A stretch of 64,000 nt of DNA from Podospora bellae-mahoneyi (Eukaryota > Ascomycota > Sordariomycetes > Sordariales > Podosporaceae), in contig NC_085881.1 of assembly GCF_035222275.1 (NCBI RefSeq), forward strand, positions 3,596,001 through 3,660,000, in the 5' to 3' direction. Below, piece after piece: positions 32,703-44,723 of this stretch; the stretch's first letter is position 1, and every line of letters begins with the position of its first letter. The notes beneath the pieces were generated by a model. It was not told where the DNA came from. It worked only from the letters and a program-made list of their open reading frames with translations, and searched no databases. Both the position numbers and the translations under genes were made by a program.

Positions 32703-35517
32703 ATGGTACATATATCTCAGCCCTTCCAGTATCATGATACAATTGGTCAGCCATCAAGTGCTGATAAATTCCCCAAGAACACCATCACGCAGACGCAACT
32801 AGACCTGCTCATCCACACCATCCGAACGACACCCATCGTCGACCATCATGCCCATCCTCTTCTGAACTGGGACAACCAGACAGGGAAATACCCCCTGCTC
32901 CACATCACCTCTGAAGCATCAGGCGACGCCATCGAAAGCGCCACCACCTCTCTTGCCCACCTGCGCGCCGTTAGACAGCTATCTACAGAACTCAAATGTG
33001 CACCCAACTGGGAGAGCGTCGTTGCCAAGCTTGAGGCCGTCCGCCTGGATCCTGATGAACCCGATATCTGGGGTGACTGGATAAGCCGCTGTCTGGAGGG
33101 TGTGCACACCATCCTCTTGGACGATGGACTGGACAACAAGGAAGCTGTGGAAGACCTCGATTGGCATACTTCGTATGTCCAGAGCCCATGCAGGAGAATC
33201 CTTAGAATCGAGGCCATTGCTTCGGACCTGATCAAGCATCTTAGCGCGGGCGAGTTCCATGACGTGCAGAAAGCAGAGGCAATAATCAAGGACCCCGCTG
33301 CCCTGAAGGAGTTTTGGGAGAACTGGGCAGGGTCGTTTGACAATGCTATCAAAAACGCAATCGACGACCCTCTTGTGGTTGGGTTCAAGAGTGTGGTTGC
33401 TTACAGGACTGGGCTAGACGTTGCCGGCAAGGAACCGAGTGGGGATGCTGTCCGGCCCGCGTTGAAGGAAGTCGTCAAAAAGTACTTGAAGGTGCGCACC
33501 GCGAGGCTGGAGGACTCGAGCTTGAACGACTACGTCATCCACAGGACGGCAACCCTGATTCGAGACTACATGGGGAAGAATCACGAAGAGGATATCATCA
33601 GAAAGCCCAGGAAACCGATTCAGTTCCATACCGGCCTGGGAGATAGTGATTTGACTCTGGCCAAGGCCTCGCCGAGTCACTTGCAGGAGTTCATCAGGTC
33701 GTACCCGGACGTGCCCATGGTACTGCTGCATGCTGGCTATCCCTTCACGAAAGAGATTGCGTACATGGCTACGGTGTATAAGAATGTGTATGCCGACATT
33801 GGGGAAGTCTTTCCCTGCATCAGTAAGGACGGACAGGAGAGGGTGCTCATGGAGATTCTGGAACTGTGTCCCTGGTCCAAGATCTTGTGGAGTACAGATG
33901 GACATTGGTTTCCCGAGACGTATCTGCTGGCGATCATGCAGATGAGGGAGGCTTTTGAAAACGTAAGTGCCAAAGAACTACTAGAGTCGGCAGGTTGGCT
34001 AACGTGCGCAGGTTCTTTGCAGTTACGTCTTGAAGGGGCAAATCGGCTGGAGAGCCGCTATCGTACTTGTCCAGGATCTGCTCTTCAAGAATGCCAACAA
34101 GCTGTACCATCTGGGGCTGGACTTTCCAAAGCCAGAGGAAGTTGCGAGCAGGTCTCTTGCGAGATATCCCAACCCATCCCGCAACCTTACGCTGCTCCGC
34201 GAGCTCCTTAACAACACCATTGAGCCGACGTTTGTTCAGATCTGCTGGAACGATTATACCGCCCTGCAGCGTATGCGTCTGGTTCCGTTCCGCAAGTTTA
34301 TGACCCTATTGGAGGCTGGCAGATCGCTGGACATTGGTATCACCAAGGCTGTTTTTGGTATGATCCAGAACGACCATCTCATTCCGGGCTCCTCAGCAAC
34401 AGGAGAATATCGTCTACATCCCGATTTCTCCTCTCTCAAGCATGGCCCTGTTGCAGGACACATCAGCATGCACGGCGAGTTTCGCGAACAGGATGGGTTT
34501 CCCGTGGCGCTTTGTCCACGATCGCTGCTCCTTCGGTCAGTCGAGATCGGCTCCCAGAAGGGACTCGGCTTTCTGCTTGGGTTCGAGATTGAGTTTCTGT
34601 TGCTGGAGCGTGTCGAAGACGATTCGGTTGTGGACCGCTACACAGCTCTCAAGACCGACGGCCACGCGTGGTCTGTCTCCAAGTACTACGCCAACCCCAA
34701 GATCAACGCTTTGCTCAAAAACATGGTGGAGACCCTCGCCCAGATGGATATTTACGTGGAGCAGATTCACGCCGAGTCTGCCACTGGCCAGTTCGAACTC
34801 ATCCTTCCGCCCTACCCGCCCGTTCAGGCAGTTGATACCCTGCTGCACACCCGAGATGTCATGGCCAACCTGGCCACAGAAGCGGGCTTCAAGATGACAC
34901 TCCACCCCAAGCCATTTGCCAAAGCATGTGGCACTGCCGCTCATATGCACATGAGCATCCTGCCCGAAGCCGACGCTTTTGATGCGGAGAAGGTGACGCG
35001 GCACTTTTACGCTGGTGTTCTCAAGCACCTGCGCGCCATCACGGCTTTTAGCTATTCCAACGCGGCAAGCTACGATAGGGCGCAAGACGGCGTCTGGGCT
35101 GGCGGGCGGTGGGTAGCCTGGGGGACGCAGAACAGGGAGACGGCGCTCAGGAAGATTGAGGGGTCGCACTGGGAGGTGAAGATTATTGATGGGCTGGCAA
35201 ACCCATACTTCGTCGCTTCAGCAATCTTGCTGGCGGGGATCAGGGGAGTGGAAACAGAGGAGAAGATGGTTTGGGACGATTGCGAGATGGACCCGGCCAA
35301 GTTGAGTGATATGGATCGGAAGGAGCTGGGAATTTCGCAGATGCTTCCGGCTAGTGTTGAGGAGGCGTTGAGGGCGCTGCAGGAGGACACGGAGATGGTG
35401 GAGATGTTGGGGGATGAGTTGGTGGAGAGGTATGTGGCTATCAAAGAGTTTGAGGACGAGTTTTTGGGGAAGATGGGGGCTGAGGTAAGGAGGTTGTGGT
35501 TGATGGAGCGGTATTAG
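32703..35517 (+). CDS. FluG-like amidohydrolase / glutamine-synthetase fusion
   Basis: Exons 32703-33962 and 34012-35517 give 921 residues. The N-terminal half (about 1-420) is an amidohydrolase-2 domain: TPIVDHHAHPLLNW (HxH metal site), IQFHTGLGDSD, MVLLHAGYPF and LWSTDGHWFPE. The C-terminal half (about 480-920) is a type-I glutamine-synthetase fold: LLGFEIEFLLLE, SATGQFELILPP, KPFAKACGTAAHMHMSI and NRETALRKIEG. This order defines FluG, which in Aspergillus nidulans is needed to make an early extracellular sporulation signal; A. nidulans FluG is slightly shorter. Whether it controls conidiation in this organism cannot be told from sequence. The intron is placed at EN|VLCSYVLKG. Confidence 0.93.
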
Positions 35518-36244
35518 TTTGATGCTGTAAAGTTGGGTTGAGGAGTATGCTTAGATAGGCCGCAGAAGATTGGTGAATAACGGGAACATGATATACTTGT
35601 GTGTCTTTTTCTGCTTTTTCTTCATCATGTCTTCAGCCTTGTCTTCCAGCTTGATACTTGCCCCACGCATGCACCCGCCCCCGCAATCAGGGGTCGCTGA
35701 CAGGGGTCTGCCAACCGTTAGCGTGGAGCTGGAACTGGCGGCGCATGGCTTGGCGCTGGAATCTGCCGCAGAAATGTCAAGCTGTCCTCAAGATTCAATT
35801 GGCGATGGTTGCAACGGTTTGCGGCTGATTGACTTTTGATTTTTTTTTTTTTCGTTTACGTGACACTCCTTTTCCGACGAGAGGCAGCTGACGACTGACA
35901 ATTGCTTTGTCTTTGTAAAAGAAAGCCCCACGGTGTTACCGGCACGCCGATGCGGTAACCCCAACTTTTTATCCCCCGACAACTGGAATCCGAGGCTGGT
36001 GGAGGGGCCCACGGAGGGATATGATCAGCGGCCATCCTGGGGTTTGAGCTGAGAGTAACCTACGACGACACCGACGGCAGACGAAACCGACGATACTTGA
36101 TATTGATATCGAAGACGGGCAAAGAACATACGACGCGCGCCTTCAAAGTACACAGCCAGCTGAGAGCTAGGCCATATCGACGCTCCCGTCGCACACGAGA
36201 CGTACAAGGTCCACACACAGCAGAAACCACAACCATCAACAACG
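35518..36244. other. intergenic: FluG-like 3' region and Erv41 promoter
   Basis: 727 bp with a T14 run at about 35840 and no gene. The last 100 bases are an A/C-rich leader ending CATCAACAACG before the ATG. Confidence 0.5.
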
Positions 36245-37568
36245 ATGATGAACGGCTACGATGAAAAACGGGGCCACCGCACCGACGATGACGACCCCTT
36301 CGCTGCCAAAGGCAACATCGTCAGCGCCTTTGATGCCTTTCGTATGTTTCCCACCCTCCACCCTCCAACCCACCACCCAATCATCGTCTGCTAATATGTG
36401 TCCCCCCAACCACAGCAAAAGCCAAACCCCAATACGTGACTCACACCTCCTCCGGCGGCAAGTGGACAGTAGCCATGGTGATCCTCTCTTTCTGCCTCGT
36501 CTGGTCCGAGCTCGCCCGCTGGTGGCGCGGCACCGAAACCCACACCTTTGCCGTCGAAAAGGGCGTCTCCCACGGCATGAACCTCAACCTCGACGCCGTC
36601 ATCAAGATGAAGTGCGCCGACATACACGTCAACGTGCAGGATGCCTCGGGGGATAGGATTCTAGCTGCCGAGGCGCTGTACCGTGACCCGACGAACTGGG
36701 GGCAGTGGGTGGATCAGAGGGGGATTCACAAGTTGGGGAGAGACATTCATGGCCGTCTACTGACCGGCGAGGGTTTCGTCGACGGGACGCAAGAGGAGGG
36801 TTTCGGGGAGGAGCACGTGCATGACATTGTTGCGTTGGGGAGCAAGAAGGGGAGGTGGGGGAAGACGCCGAAGTTGTGGGGGAGGGAGGCGGACAGTTGC
36901 CGGATTTATGGGACGTTGGAGTTGAACAAGGTGCAGGGTGACTTTCACATCACGGCGAGGGGGCATGGGTACGCGCAGTTTGGGGAGCATTTGTCCCATG
37001 ACGGTTTGTCTTTCCTCCCCCCCTCCTCATTTTTCCCACCTTAAATATCTGCTAACACTTTGGTCTAGCATTCAACTTCTCCCACATCATCAACGAGCTA
37101 TCCTTCGGCCCTTACCTCCCCTCTCTGATCAACCCGCTCGATCAGACCGTCAACTCGGCCCCGGAACACTCGCACTTTCACCGCTTTCAGTATTTCCTCT
37201 CCATCGTCCCGACAGTCTACAGCCTCGGCCACCCAGACTCGTATTCGTCCCGCTCCATCTTTACAAATCAATACGCCGTCACGGAGCAGTCCGCTCCTAT
37301 TCCGGAGAACATGGAGATGCAGATGATTCCCGGAATTTTTGTCAAGTACGACATCGAGCCGATCCTACTGAATATTGTCGAGGATAGGGATAGCTTCTTG
37401 GTCTTTTTGATCAAGGTGGTGAATATCCTGAGCGGCGCCATGGTGGCGGGGCATTGGGGTTTCAGGCTCAGCGACTGGGTGAATGAGGTGAGGGGACGGA
37501 GGAGGAGGAACGCGGGACATAGCCAGGGGATGTTGGGGACCAAGGGGGGTGGGGAGTATGAGGAGTGA
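36245..37568 (+). CDS. ERV41: COPII vesicle cargo receptor subunit Erv41/ERGIC2
   Basis: Exons 36245-36341, 36416-37003 and 37069-37568 give 394 residues. Erv41 partners Erv46 to retrieve and sort proteins between ER and Golgi. The layout is right: a short cytosolic N-terminus, one transmembrane helix (WTVAMVILSFCLVWSELARW), a large lumenal domain and a second helix near the end (FLIKVVNILSGAMVAGHWGF) before a basic Arg/Gly tail. Family motifs are MNLNLDAVIKMKC, DSCRIYGTLELNKVQGDFHI, NFSHIINELSFGPYLPSLINPLD, FQYFLSIVPTVY and GIFVKYDIEPILL. Intron phases all close. It ends 650 bp from the converging acyltransferase-like gene. Confidence 0.94.
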
Positions 37569-38215
37569 TTTGTGGTTTTTTTTTTTTTTTTTTGGTTTTT
37601 TTTTTGTTTTGTTTTGTTAGCACTTTGATGGTAGGGGGGTTTTCTGGATTGTATACAAAATGGATTCTTGTTTTTTTTTTTTTTGACTGAGCTCCTGATA
37701 CAAACGGGTGGGTTGATGAAAAGTGTTGTTTATATATACCATGCGAGACGGACTATTGGCGTTTTGATGTTATTTTTGAGTAAATATGAGAGAGAATATG
37801 TTCGTCCTTTGCCATTATGAACGACTGTGGCTAATGTTCAGAATCAAACTTTTTGCTCCTGGTGTATCAAAACCCGTCTTCTCACTCCAACCACTACCTG
37901 CTGCTGTCTCTGCCCCAGCAACCCAAATAAACAGTCTTGGCACCACTCACCAGCGCCAAGACAATTACCCCTATTTCCTTCGAGTCCATCCACTTTCTCG
38001 GCCACACTCTTCCAGAAAATAAAATGACTGGGCGCCAGCAAGTCCGTAAAACGTGTACCACACCTCATCACATTGACAGCAACCCAATTAAGAAACCACA
38101 AATGCCATCAATTCGCTACTTTCGCTACAAAAGCCCCACCGTTCACCGCTGCCTATTCATCCTAGTACCATTGCAGTTCATAATTCCTCTTCACCCTCAG
38201 TCCAATCCGTCAATC
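37569..38215. other. convergent 3' region with poly-T tracts
   Basis: Contains T18 at 37576-37593, a T10 soon after and T14 at 37671-37684, followed by AT-rich DNA. No gene is supported. Confidence 0.55.
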
Positions 38216-41078
38216 TCACTTGCTGTACTTCACCGTCCTCTTTCTCACCCGCTTTTTATCCTTCCTCCCGACAGAAACAGTCGTCCAGGGGGGATGCCTC
38301 TTCGCCTCTTCTTCCCTCCTCTTTTTCTCCTCTGCTTGTTCTTTCCATCTCTCCTGGTACATCGCCCGCTTCCTCGCCCTCTCCTTCCCCTCCTCCCTCG
38401 CCTTCTCCTCCGCCGCTTGTTTGTCCAATCTCTCCCTCCGCGGTCTTGCCCTCTTCGGCGGTTCCTGCTTCTCCTGCCACCGCATCTGATGCTTTCTCTT
38501 CCTCGCCAGAAACTTTGCACGCTGCGTGTCCCTCTCATCAATCACACGAGGCGGTGCAATGTCGCGCAGCCATTTGAGTCCCCACCTCATGTAGTGCCTG
38601 TGCCCCGTTCTCTCGTCATACCTGACGGCAAAAGCCCGCTCAGCTGCGTAATCTGCCCCGTTGAGGAGACAGTGGTTGTTTCGCACAACAACCGTGGTCT
38701 CGAGAACGTCACTGTCAATGTCCGTCCATGTTTCCACGTTCCGCAGCATCGAAGAGCCCCTGGGCATCAGCCCGTTTGCCAACTTCCACCGATCCCAGTT
38801 CATGGTCCCGAATCTGGCAGCGGCCGAGTCGAAAAAGCGAGCTCTGGTTTCCACAAAATGATTGACCATCTCGGCTTCTTCATCGGTCCGTGGGCTACGG
38901 CTTTTTTCTGCCCCCTCTGCTCGCGGCGGTGTGCCAATGACTTCGTGGTCGGGCCAGCTGCGGTCGCCTACAATCTTGTCGTCCGGGCGGCCCGGGGTTT
39001 GCCACCTCGCTTTCAGCAGCCAAAAACCACACAGTCTTCTGTATTCTTGCTCAAATCGGCGCTTCCTCTCCTCATAACATGCTTTGGTTTCGGGCCCAAA
39101 CACCGGGTGCTCAGGCTGAACCCGAACTTTGCCCTGTCTTTCCCATTCGTCATTCCACGCGCTGCAGATGGCGGCCGCCCTCTTACGGCCGCGCAGAGCC
39201 CTCTGCCTCTGAAGAGACATGCGACGCACACCCCACCAAGAGGCACAAGTTAGCTTGAACTGAGTATTCGGGTTAGAGGCTTCCTCAAGTATCAGATGCT
39301 TACTGAGTATTGGCGGGTCCACTGCTGAAAGTTGATGGTGCTTTTGAGGTGGTTTGGTCTGCTTGGGCTTTTGAGGCCATTTGAATTTCCTGTCTTCGGG
39401 TACAGCCGCGGCCACCGTTGGCACCTCGTCCGGATGTGATGGGTCCAGCAGCTGAAAAACCAAATGATTGCCATGGCACGGCGGCCCCGTGGAGACGGTA
39501 ATCTTCAGCTCTTCCAAATGGTAGATAACAAGGCATGCCGTGTGGTTGCCTTGAGGTCTCGACCATGGCTTATCAAGCTCTCCCGAAACCTCCGAGAGTT
39601 CCTTGAACATGTCTGCCTTAGTGTGCTGGCAAACCGACATTTCGCCAATGTGATCGGAAAAGATATTCAGGATGCTCTCTTGATTGATGGGATAGTCCCC
39701 AAATTCGATAAGCTGTCGGAGTCGGTTGAAACGAGCAGGAGAGTCCCATGCACGGAATACAAAGTTGACAAACCGCTTTGTCAGCAACTGCACGAGGTAC
39801 CGCCTCACTATCTGCGCCATGCTCTGCAAGTTCTTTTTCGAGTGCTTCGCGACCTTCAATAGACCAGCAGGCAACGACACACGTTTTACAAGCTCCTCGA
39901 GCTGAAATGGGGCGAGTTGCGGCGCGATCAGGTGATTCGTGTGCACCAAGCAATAGGAGAGGTTGGCGTCAGGGAGGACTCTACGACCCCTCAGGGACCC
40001 GGCTTCCGGCGTGTGCGGCAGCAACTCAAGGATACTCGCAGATGTGGTGTCGTCGTTTAGTGATCGAAGGCCACGGCAGGCGTGCAGAAGGCTGTGGGTT
40101 GAGCCAGTTCGATATCTCTGCAGGACATTCGTGGTACAGGCCAAGGATACGCAGGACGTGAGCATTTTCCGTGCAAGCAGTGTCATTGGCAAATCAGACG
40201 GCGCCAGGTCGCGATCCCGCGTCGAAAAGACCGAGTCCACGACTACCGAATATCCGTGCTGGTTCATGCCGCTCTTCATGAGCACGCCGGGCTTAGTGAC
40301 GATGAAATGAGGCACGGCGGCCGGGCCATCTTGCCGACACGGGGTGACCTTGAGCAAGATGATAGCATGGTCTTTTGGCACGACCACGTCTCTGTCCCGC
40401 TTCTCGGGCTCCTCGACGGTTCGGGTTGACGGCATGTTCCAGGACTGTGCGACAACGGGATGGTTGTTGGTCACTGCGTCCGAAAAGTACGCGCTGGTAC
40501 TCGTATCCGCATACTCTGACAAGATATTGCAGTCTTCGGTCGGCTTTGGATCCTCTCTAAGGATGAAGAAATCCTCCATAGGTCGCAAGCAGCCCGGCCT
40601 TCCCACCTCGTCATTCCGCATTACCCGCTCCCAAGCAGCCAGCTCGTGGCGTGCGTTCAACATGACGACCTGCTCAAGTGTCACCTCTGCGCCGTCCGCA
40701 ATTCCACGCAGTTCCCACAAGAGCGGAAGCCATTCAACGTTGGAGGACAACTGCCGAATGACATCTTTGCACCATGTCTCCCACATCACTCTTGGTGCAT
40801 TGTCAGTAGGTAACTTTGGACAGCGCTTGGAAGACCTATTGAACAACGTACGTGGGTGGAAGCCCGCCATGATAAGTATGATGCTCAATATTCTCAACAA
40901 TGTCCTTCTTGAACGTCTTCCCATGCTTCAAGCCCCTTTTACTTGGTGATTCGTCAGAACTGAAGCTCAAGCCCCTTATGAAACCGGGAAATCGCGGGTC
41001 TGTCAGGTCGGGGGCGACATCGTCAACCGTAATCGGGCAGTCCTAGTCACCTCTCAGCGGCTTCGGTTGAGAGGCCAT
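38216..41078 (-). CDS. acyl-CoA:6-APA acyltransferase-like (C45/Ntn) protein with long basic C-terminal extension
   Basis: Minus-strand exons 41051-41078, 40852-40999 and 38216-40790 close to 916 residues. The first 540 or so resemble the isopenicillin N acyltransferase/C45 family: RGLKHGKTFKKDI (GxxHG-like start), LWELRGIADGAEVTLEQVVMLNARHEL, a TSAYF...VVAQSWNM active-site region, SGMNQHGYSVVVDSV, SYCLVHTNHL and a final beta segment. The family nucleophile is Cys in D-x-C-T-S/T-A-Y. Here either Ser156 stands in its place (DTSTSAYF), or Cys147 is kept but ten residues separate it from TSAYF. Residues about 555-916 are a charged, Arg/Lys/Glu-rich helical extension that I do not recognise. No penicillin pathway genes are nearby. 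The substrate is unknown. Confidence 0.72.
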
Positions 41079-43062
41079 CTTCTCTTGGGATGAGGCGCCG
41101 GAGGACGGGCTTGGAATCGATATGGTTGTATAGATACGTGGTGTAAGTGGTGGTGATGGTAATTGGTTGCAGCATCAGTGGAAGAGCCCAGGTGAGAGAA
41201 GAGGAGCTAGAGGAGGCAGGGCATGATGACGACCAGGCCTCGGGTGCCCGTTCGCAACTTCCCAAGCCCCTGAAAGCACAACACAAAGTCGCTTCCCATC
41301 CCACTGCCTACGTGAAAGAAGGAAGGCATCCATCCGTGACATACTCACAGCTTGCACTGGCACTACGTCAGATGCTAGAATCAGCACGTGAAAGAAGGAA
41401 AAGACCACAATGTGGGTATCTACGAAATGCCATATGACTCCAACCGTTCGACAGACAACTGTTTGCTGGAGAATACAACTAGCCGAGGTACTGCACAAGA
41501 GGTTGTACCGTGCATGACATGACGTGCAGGTCAGTTCCGGCTATGACCTGCCTCGTACATGTGAGTCAAGGGCCATCTTTACCGAAGACCATCGTGCCCG
41601 CCGCACCTCCGTTTTCGAGGTCGTCGTTGCTGTGCTCAAGTGTGTTGGTTTCGGTTATCTCGGAAGGGCCGGTAGAGATCTTATCTGCCGAAAGGATCCG
41701 ACATGCTGCACAGCCAACCCCAACCCTCACCTTCTCAAGGCTTTGCAACTCCCGGACGCCGTTCCTTTCTTCCTTCTGGCTAAATTCCCCAGACATGACA
41801 CAGGCACGTGGTGGAGAGGAGACAAGGAGCAATGCCTGCTGATGCCGTTGCTTGTCTCCAGCCTCCAGGAGTTTCCCCAGACACGTTGTGGAGAGGCCAT
41901 CCTGGCCGAATGAAATCTCCCTGACGGGCTCATGTGACGCTCAAAGAAGGACAAAAAAAATGGGGACGAGATCGCAATCCCACACAAACCCCGAACGGAG
42001 CTCAGGTGAATGAAGGATACAATCCAGCTTAACGCCGTGGAGCGATGGACCAGGAACGGAATCGGGCAATGCAGCCCCGACATTTTTATTTTTGTTGACA
42101 AACAGCAGCTAAGCCCCAAGGGGAAAGGGAGCGTCAGGTTAGAGTTGACCGCCTCCATGCAGGCGGGACAGCGCACAGATCTCTGGGCAGCCCAAGCTCC
42201 CTCAACAAAAGGTGGATTGGATGGCTGTGCCGCTGTCGCGTTCGAGCCAGCCCGTCGACATTTGAGCATTTGGGACATTTGGAATGATTGAACCCCTGCG
42301 AAGTCGGGTCCGTTGGGATTGGGGTGGGGACCTCTTCACAACTTTTTTTGTTGCTGAAACTTGACGAGGAAGCGACATCGGGCCCTTGGAACTCGGGGAG
42401 GGAAACAGTTACAGAGTTTGAAGACGCTCCGATTCAATCGACGCATGCTCGGCTCACTCGTGCACCCAAACTGCTCGAAACCGGGAACCACCGACTGTAT
42501 TTCGTACTCCTGCTCCGTATCCCCCAGCGTCATTCGATGCTTGCTTTGGTTGCGCCTGCGCGCATGGCCAGCTGCCCGTGACGGTGGGCCGAAACTGTTA
42601 ACACCGTAAAGTGGAAAGAAAGAAAGAAAGGGCAAGGGAAGCGGGGAGAGGGGAGCTGGGGAGGAGGAGAAAAGGCGGAGGGAGGGGGGTGGGTTGCCCG
42701 GGACTTGCTGGTTGGGCGATAGCTCCCCTCCACACATTCCAATGCGGAGGTCCGGGATCTGGCAGTACTGACTTATACCCAGCATGCCCCTGGTCTTTGA
42801 CTCAGCTTCCCCTTTATCAATCCATTGCTCGCCGGTTTTTGTGCTGCTCTTGTTCATCCTCATCCTCCTCATCATCATCATCTATCTGTCTTGTTTCCTT
42901 CGTCCATTGCTCTGCCTGCCTGCCTGCTTGCCTGCTTGCATTGCCATTGACTACTGCTATCTACTCCAAGCTCCCTCGAAGCTTCACCATCATCGTCATC
43001 TACAAGCCATTGCCATCTCACCAGCTTGAATTTCAGCAACCAAATCACACACAACCATCACA
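41079..43062. other. 2 kb divergent intergenic region
   Basis: Promoters of the acyltransferase-like gene (-) and of the next plus-strand gene. Several open frames (41510-41842, 41727-42278, 42336-42881) have biased composition without motifs or splice support and are not called. Purine-rich 42610-42690 and CT-rich 42840-42960 stretches are visible. Confidence 0.45.
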
Positions 43063-43783
43063 ATGTCGTCAAGAATCGCTCCCACCTTTTCCAAATTCAC
43101 CCGCTCCCTCAGCACATCCTCCCCCGTCGCCCGCCCAAGTCATCTCCTCTCCGCCACCAGTGCTGCCACCAAGTCAGTAAGGAAACCGTCCCCTTCCGTC
43201 CTGGAGGAAGACGCAGAGGTATGTTTTCTTTCCCATCACATCCCATTATCTACTCAACCAATTCTAACATGGTTCCCAGTCAACCCGCGCTTACTCAACC
43301 TCCACCTCCCCGTCCCGCCCCACCCTCACCACCCTCCAAACCAGCCAACCTCACCCCTTCCGCTTCATGCAAACCTTCCACCACTCGGCCCCCCGCCCCG
43401 CCACGGCGCACCACACTGTCGACTCGCTCGTCCTCCCAGACCTCTTCGCCATGGACCCCAACTTTGACCCCTACAGCAACATCCGCGTCCCGCTCCTCCC
43501 GGATAACATCTCTGGCCCCCCTTCCGGTCTGTTCGCCCCCGAGGTGTCGGATTTCGTGCCTGAACAAGCCGCAAAGGAGGTCAAGATTGTGGCTGCCAAC
43601 CCCGACAGTGTCGCGCTGCCAGAGGGCGGGTTTGTGGACGGTGTGGAGCTGAGGTTTGTGTATCAAATGCAGCCCGAGCAGAGCGGGCAGCAGGAGTATG
43701 ATGAGATGGGGAGTGGGATGATTAAGGATTTGTGGAGGGGGTTGGTGGACGATGTTATGGGTTCTAAAAAATCCACTGCTTAA
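43063..43783 (+). CDS. protein of unknown function with mitochondrial-type N-terminus
   Basis: Exons 43063-43218 and 43280-43783 give 219 residues; the intron (GTATGT, TTCTAACA branch, CCCAG) restores one frame. The first 100 residues are rich in Ser, Arg, Thr and Pro with almost no acidic residues (MSSRIAPTFSKFTRSLSTSS), like a long mitochondrial presequence. The remainder has a short conserved-looking segment (VDSLVLPDLFAMDPNFDPYS, then VPLLPDN), followed by an acidic region and VELRFVYQM. The family is not recognised. The start ATG sits in the good context CATCACAATG. Confidence 0.7.
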
Positions 43784-44723
43784 AGGTTGCGGCAAAGTAT
43801 GAGGTGGTTTGATTGTTTTTTGTTTTGTTTGGATGATGTGAAGCGTTATATGTTTTTTTAATCTGCTTTTGTATCTTTTCTTTTGTTATCACGGCATAGC
43901 TTTGATATCTCTTCTTGGAGATTTTTTTCATATGGAACAAGCCTGTCAGCGGATTGACAGCGGGAGAGGGGGGGTCGCATGGAAAATAAGACAACGAGGC
44001 CGAGATTTGGCCAGGACCGACAACAGTTACAGTCACTTCTGTGTTTTTTCTTGGACTAGAGACCTTGATGGGGATATATACCTGCCAGCGTTGCCTGGTT
44101 TTGGTTTGGAGGGATATGAATGAAGTCACACGTTCCATTCCTTCACTTATTCACTCATTTACGTTGTTTCGGTTACAAAAGTGACTTGCTTATCGTCACC
44201 ACACCGATGGCGACAGCATCCTTTTGGATGCCGAGCGGTCCGGCCGAATAATAGTTACACAACCCGGAGGTCCGCTGACACCGAGAGAAATATCTAGAAC
44301 CGGGCTACCACCTGATCGTGGACGGGTATGAGATTTCCAATTTGTGGATTGCATCTCGAATAAACGTGCTTGAACTCAGCCACCAAACGGGAATGTGTTA
44401 ACATCCCATCAACCAAAACGGTCACCTTGCCCACACGAAAACGGTCGCTTTGATTTTGATAGTTGATTTGATGCTATTTACACACTCCACATCACACCGC
44501 CCATCTGCCCACCCACCACGTTACTACCTCCCACTCCCACCGCCCCCATAAATTAATAAATCCCAGACCCAAGACCGCTACTCCCAGTTCAGTTTCTTCG
44601 TTGTCCCAATTAGCTGCATACGTACCTAGTTTCAGCAGCATCTTCCACCCTATTACCACAAAAACCCAGACCAAATCTCGCCCCGATCCCTTTACTCCCC
44701 AGCCCTGGCAGCCAAGGACGACT
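43784..44723. other. convergent intergenic region
   Basis: 940 bp between two converging genes. T-rich 3' UTR lies on the left. No gene or repeat is supported. Confidence 0.5.

Noticed and set aside
37937-39253. 438-codon open frame on the plus strand
   Set aside because: Antisense to the C-terminal extension of the acyltransferase-like gene, with Arg/Pro/Leu-rich low-complexity translation and no splice support. It leaves slight doubt because the sense strand there is itself unrecognised.
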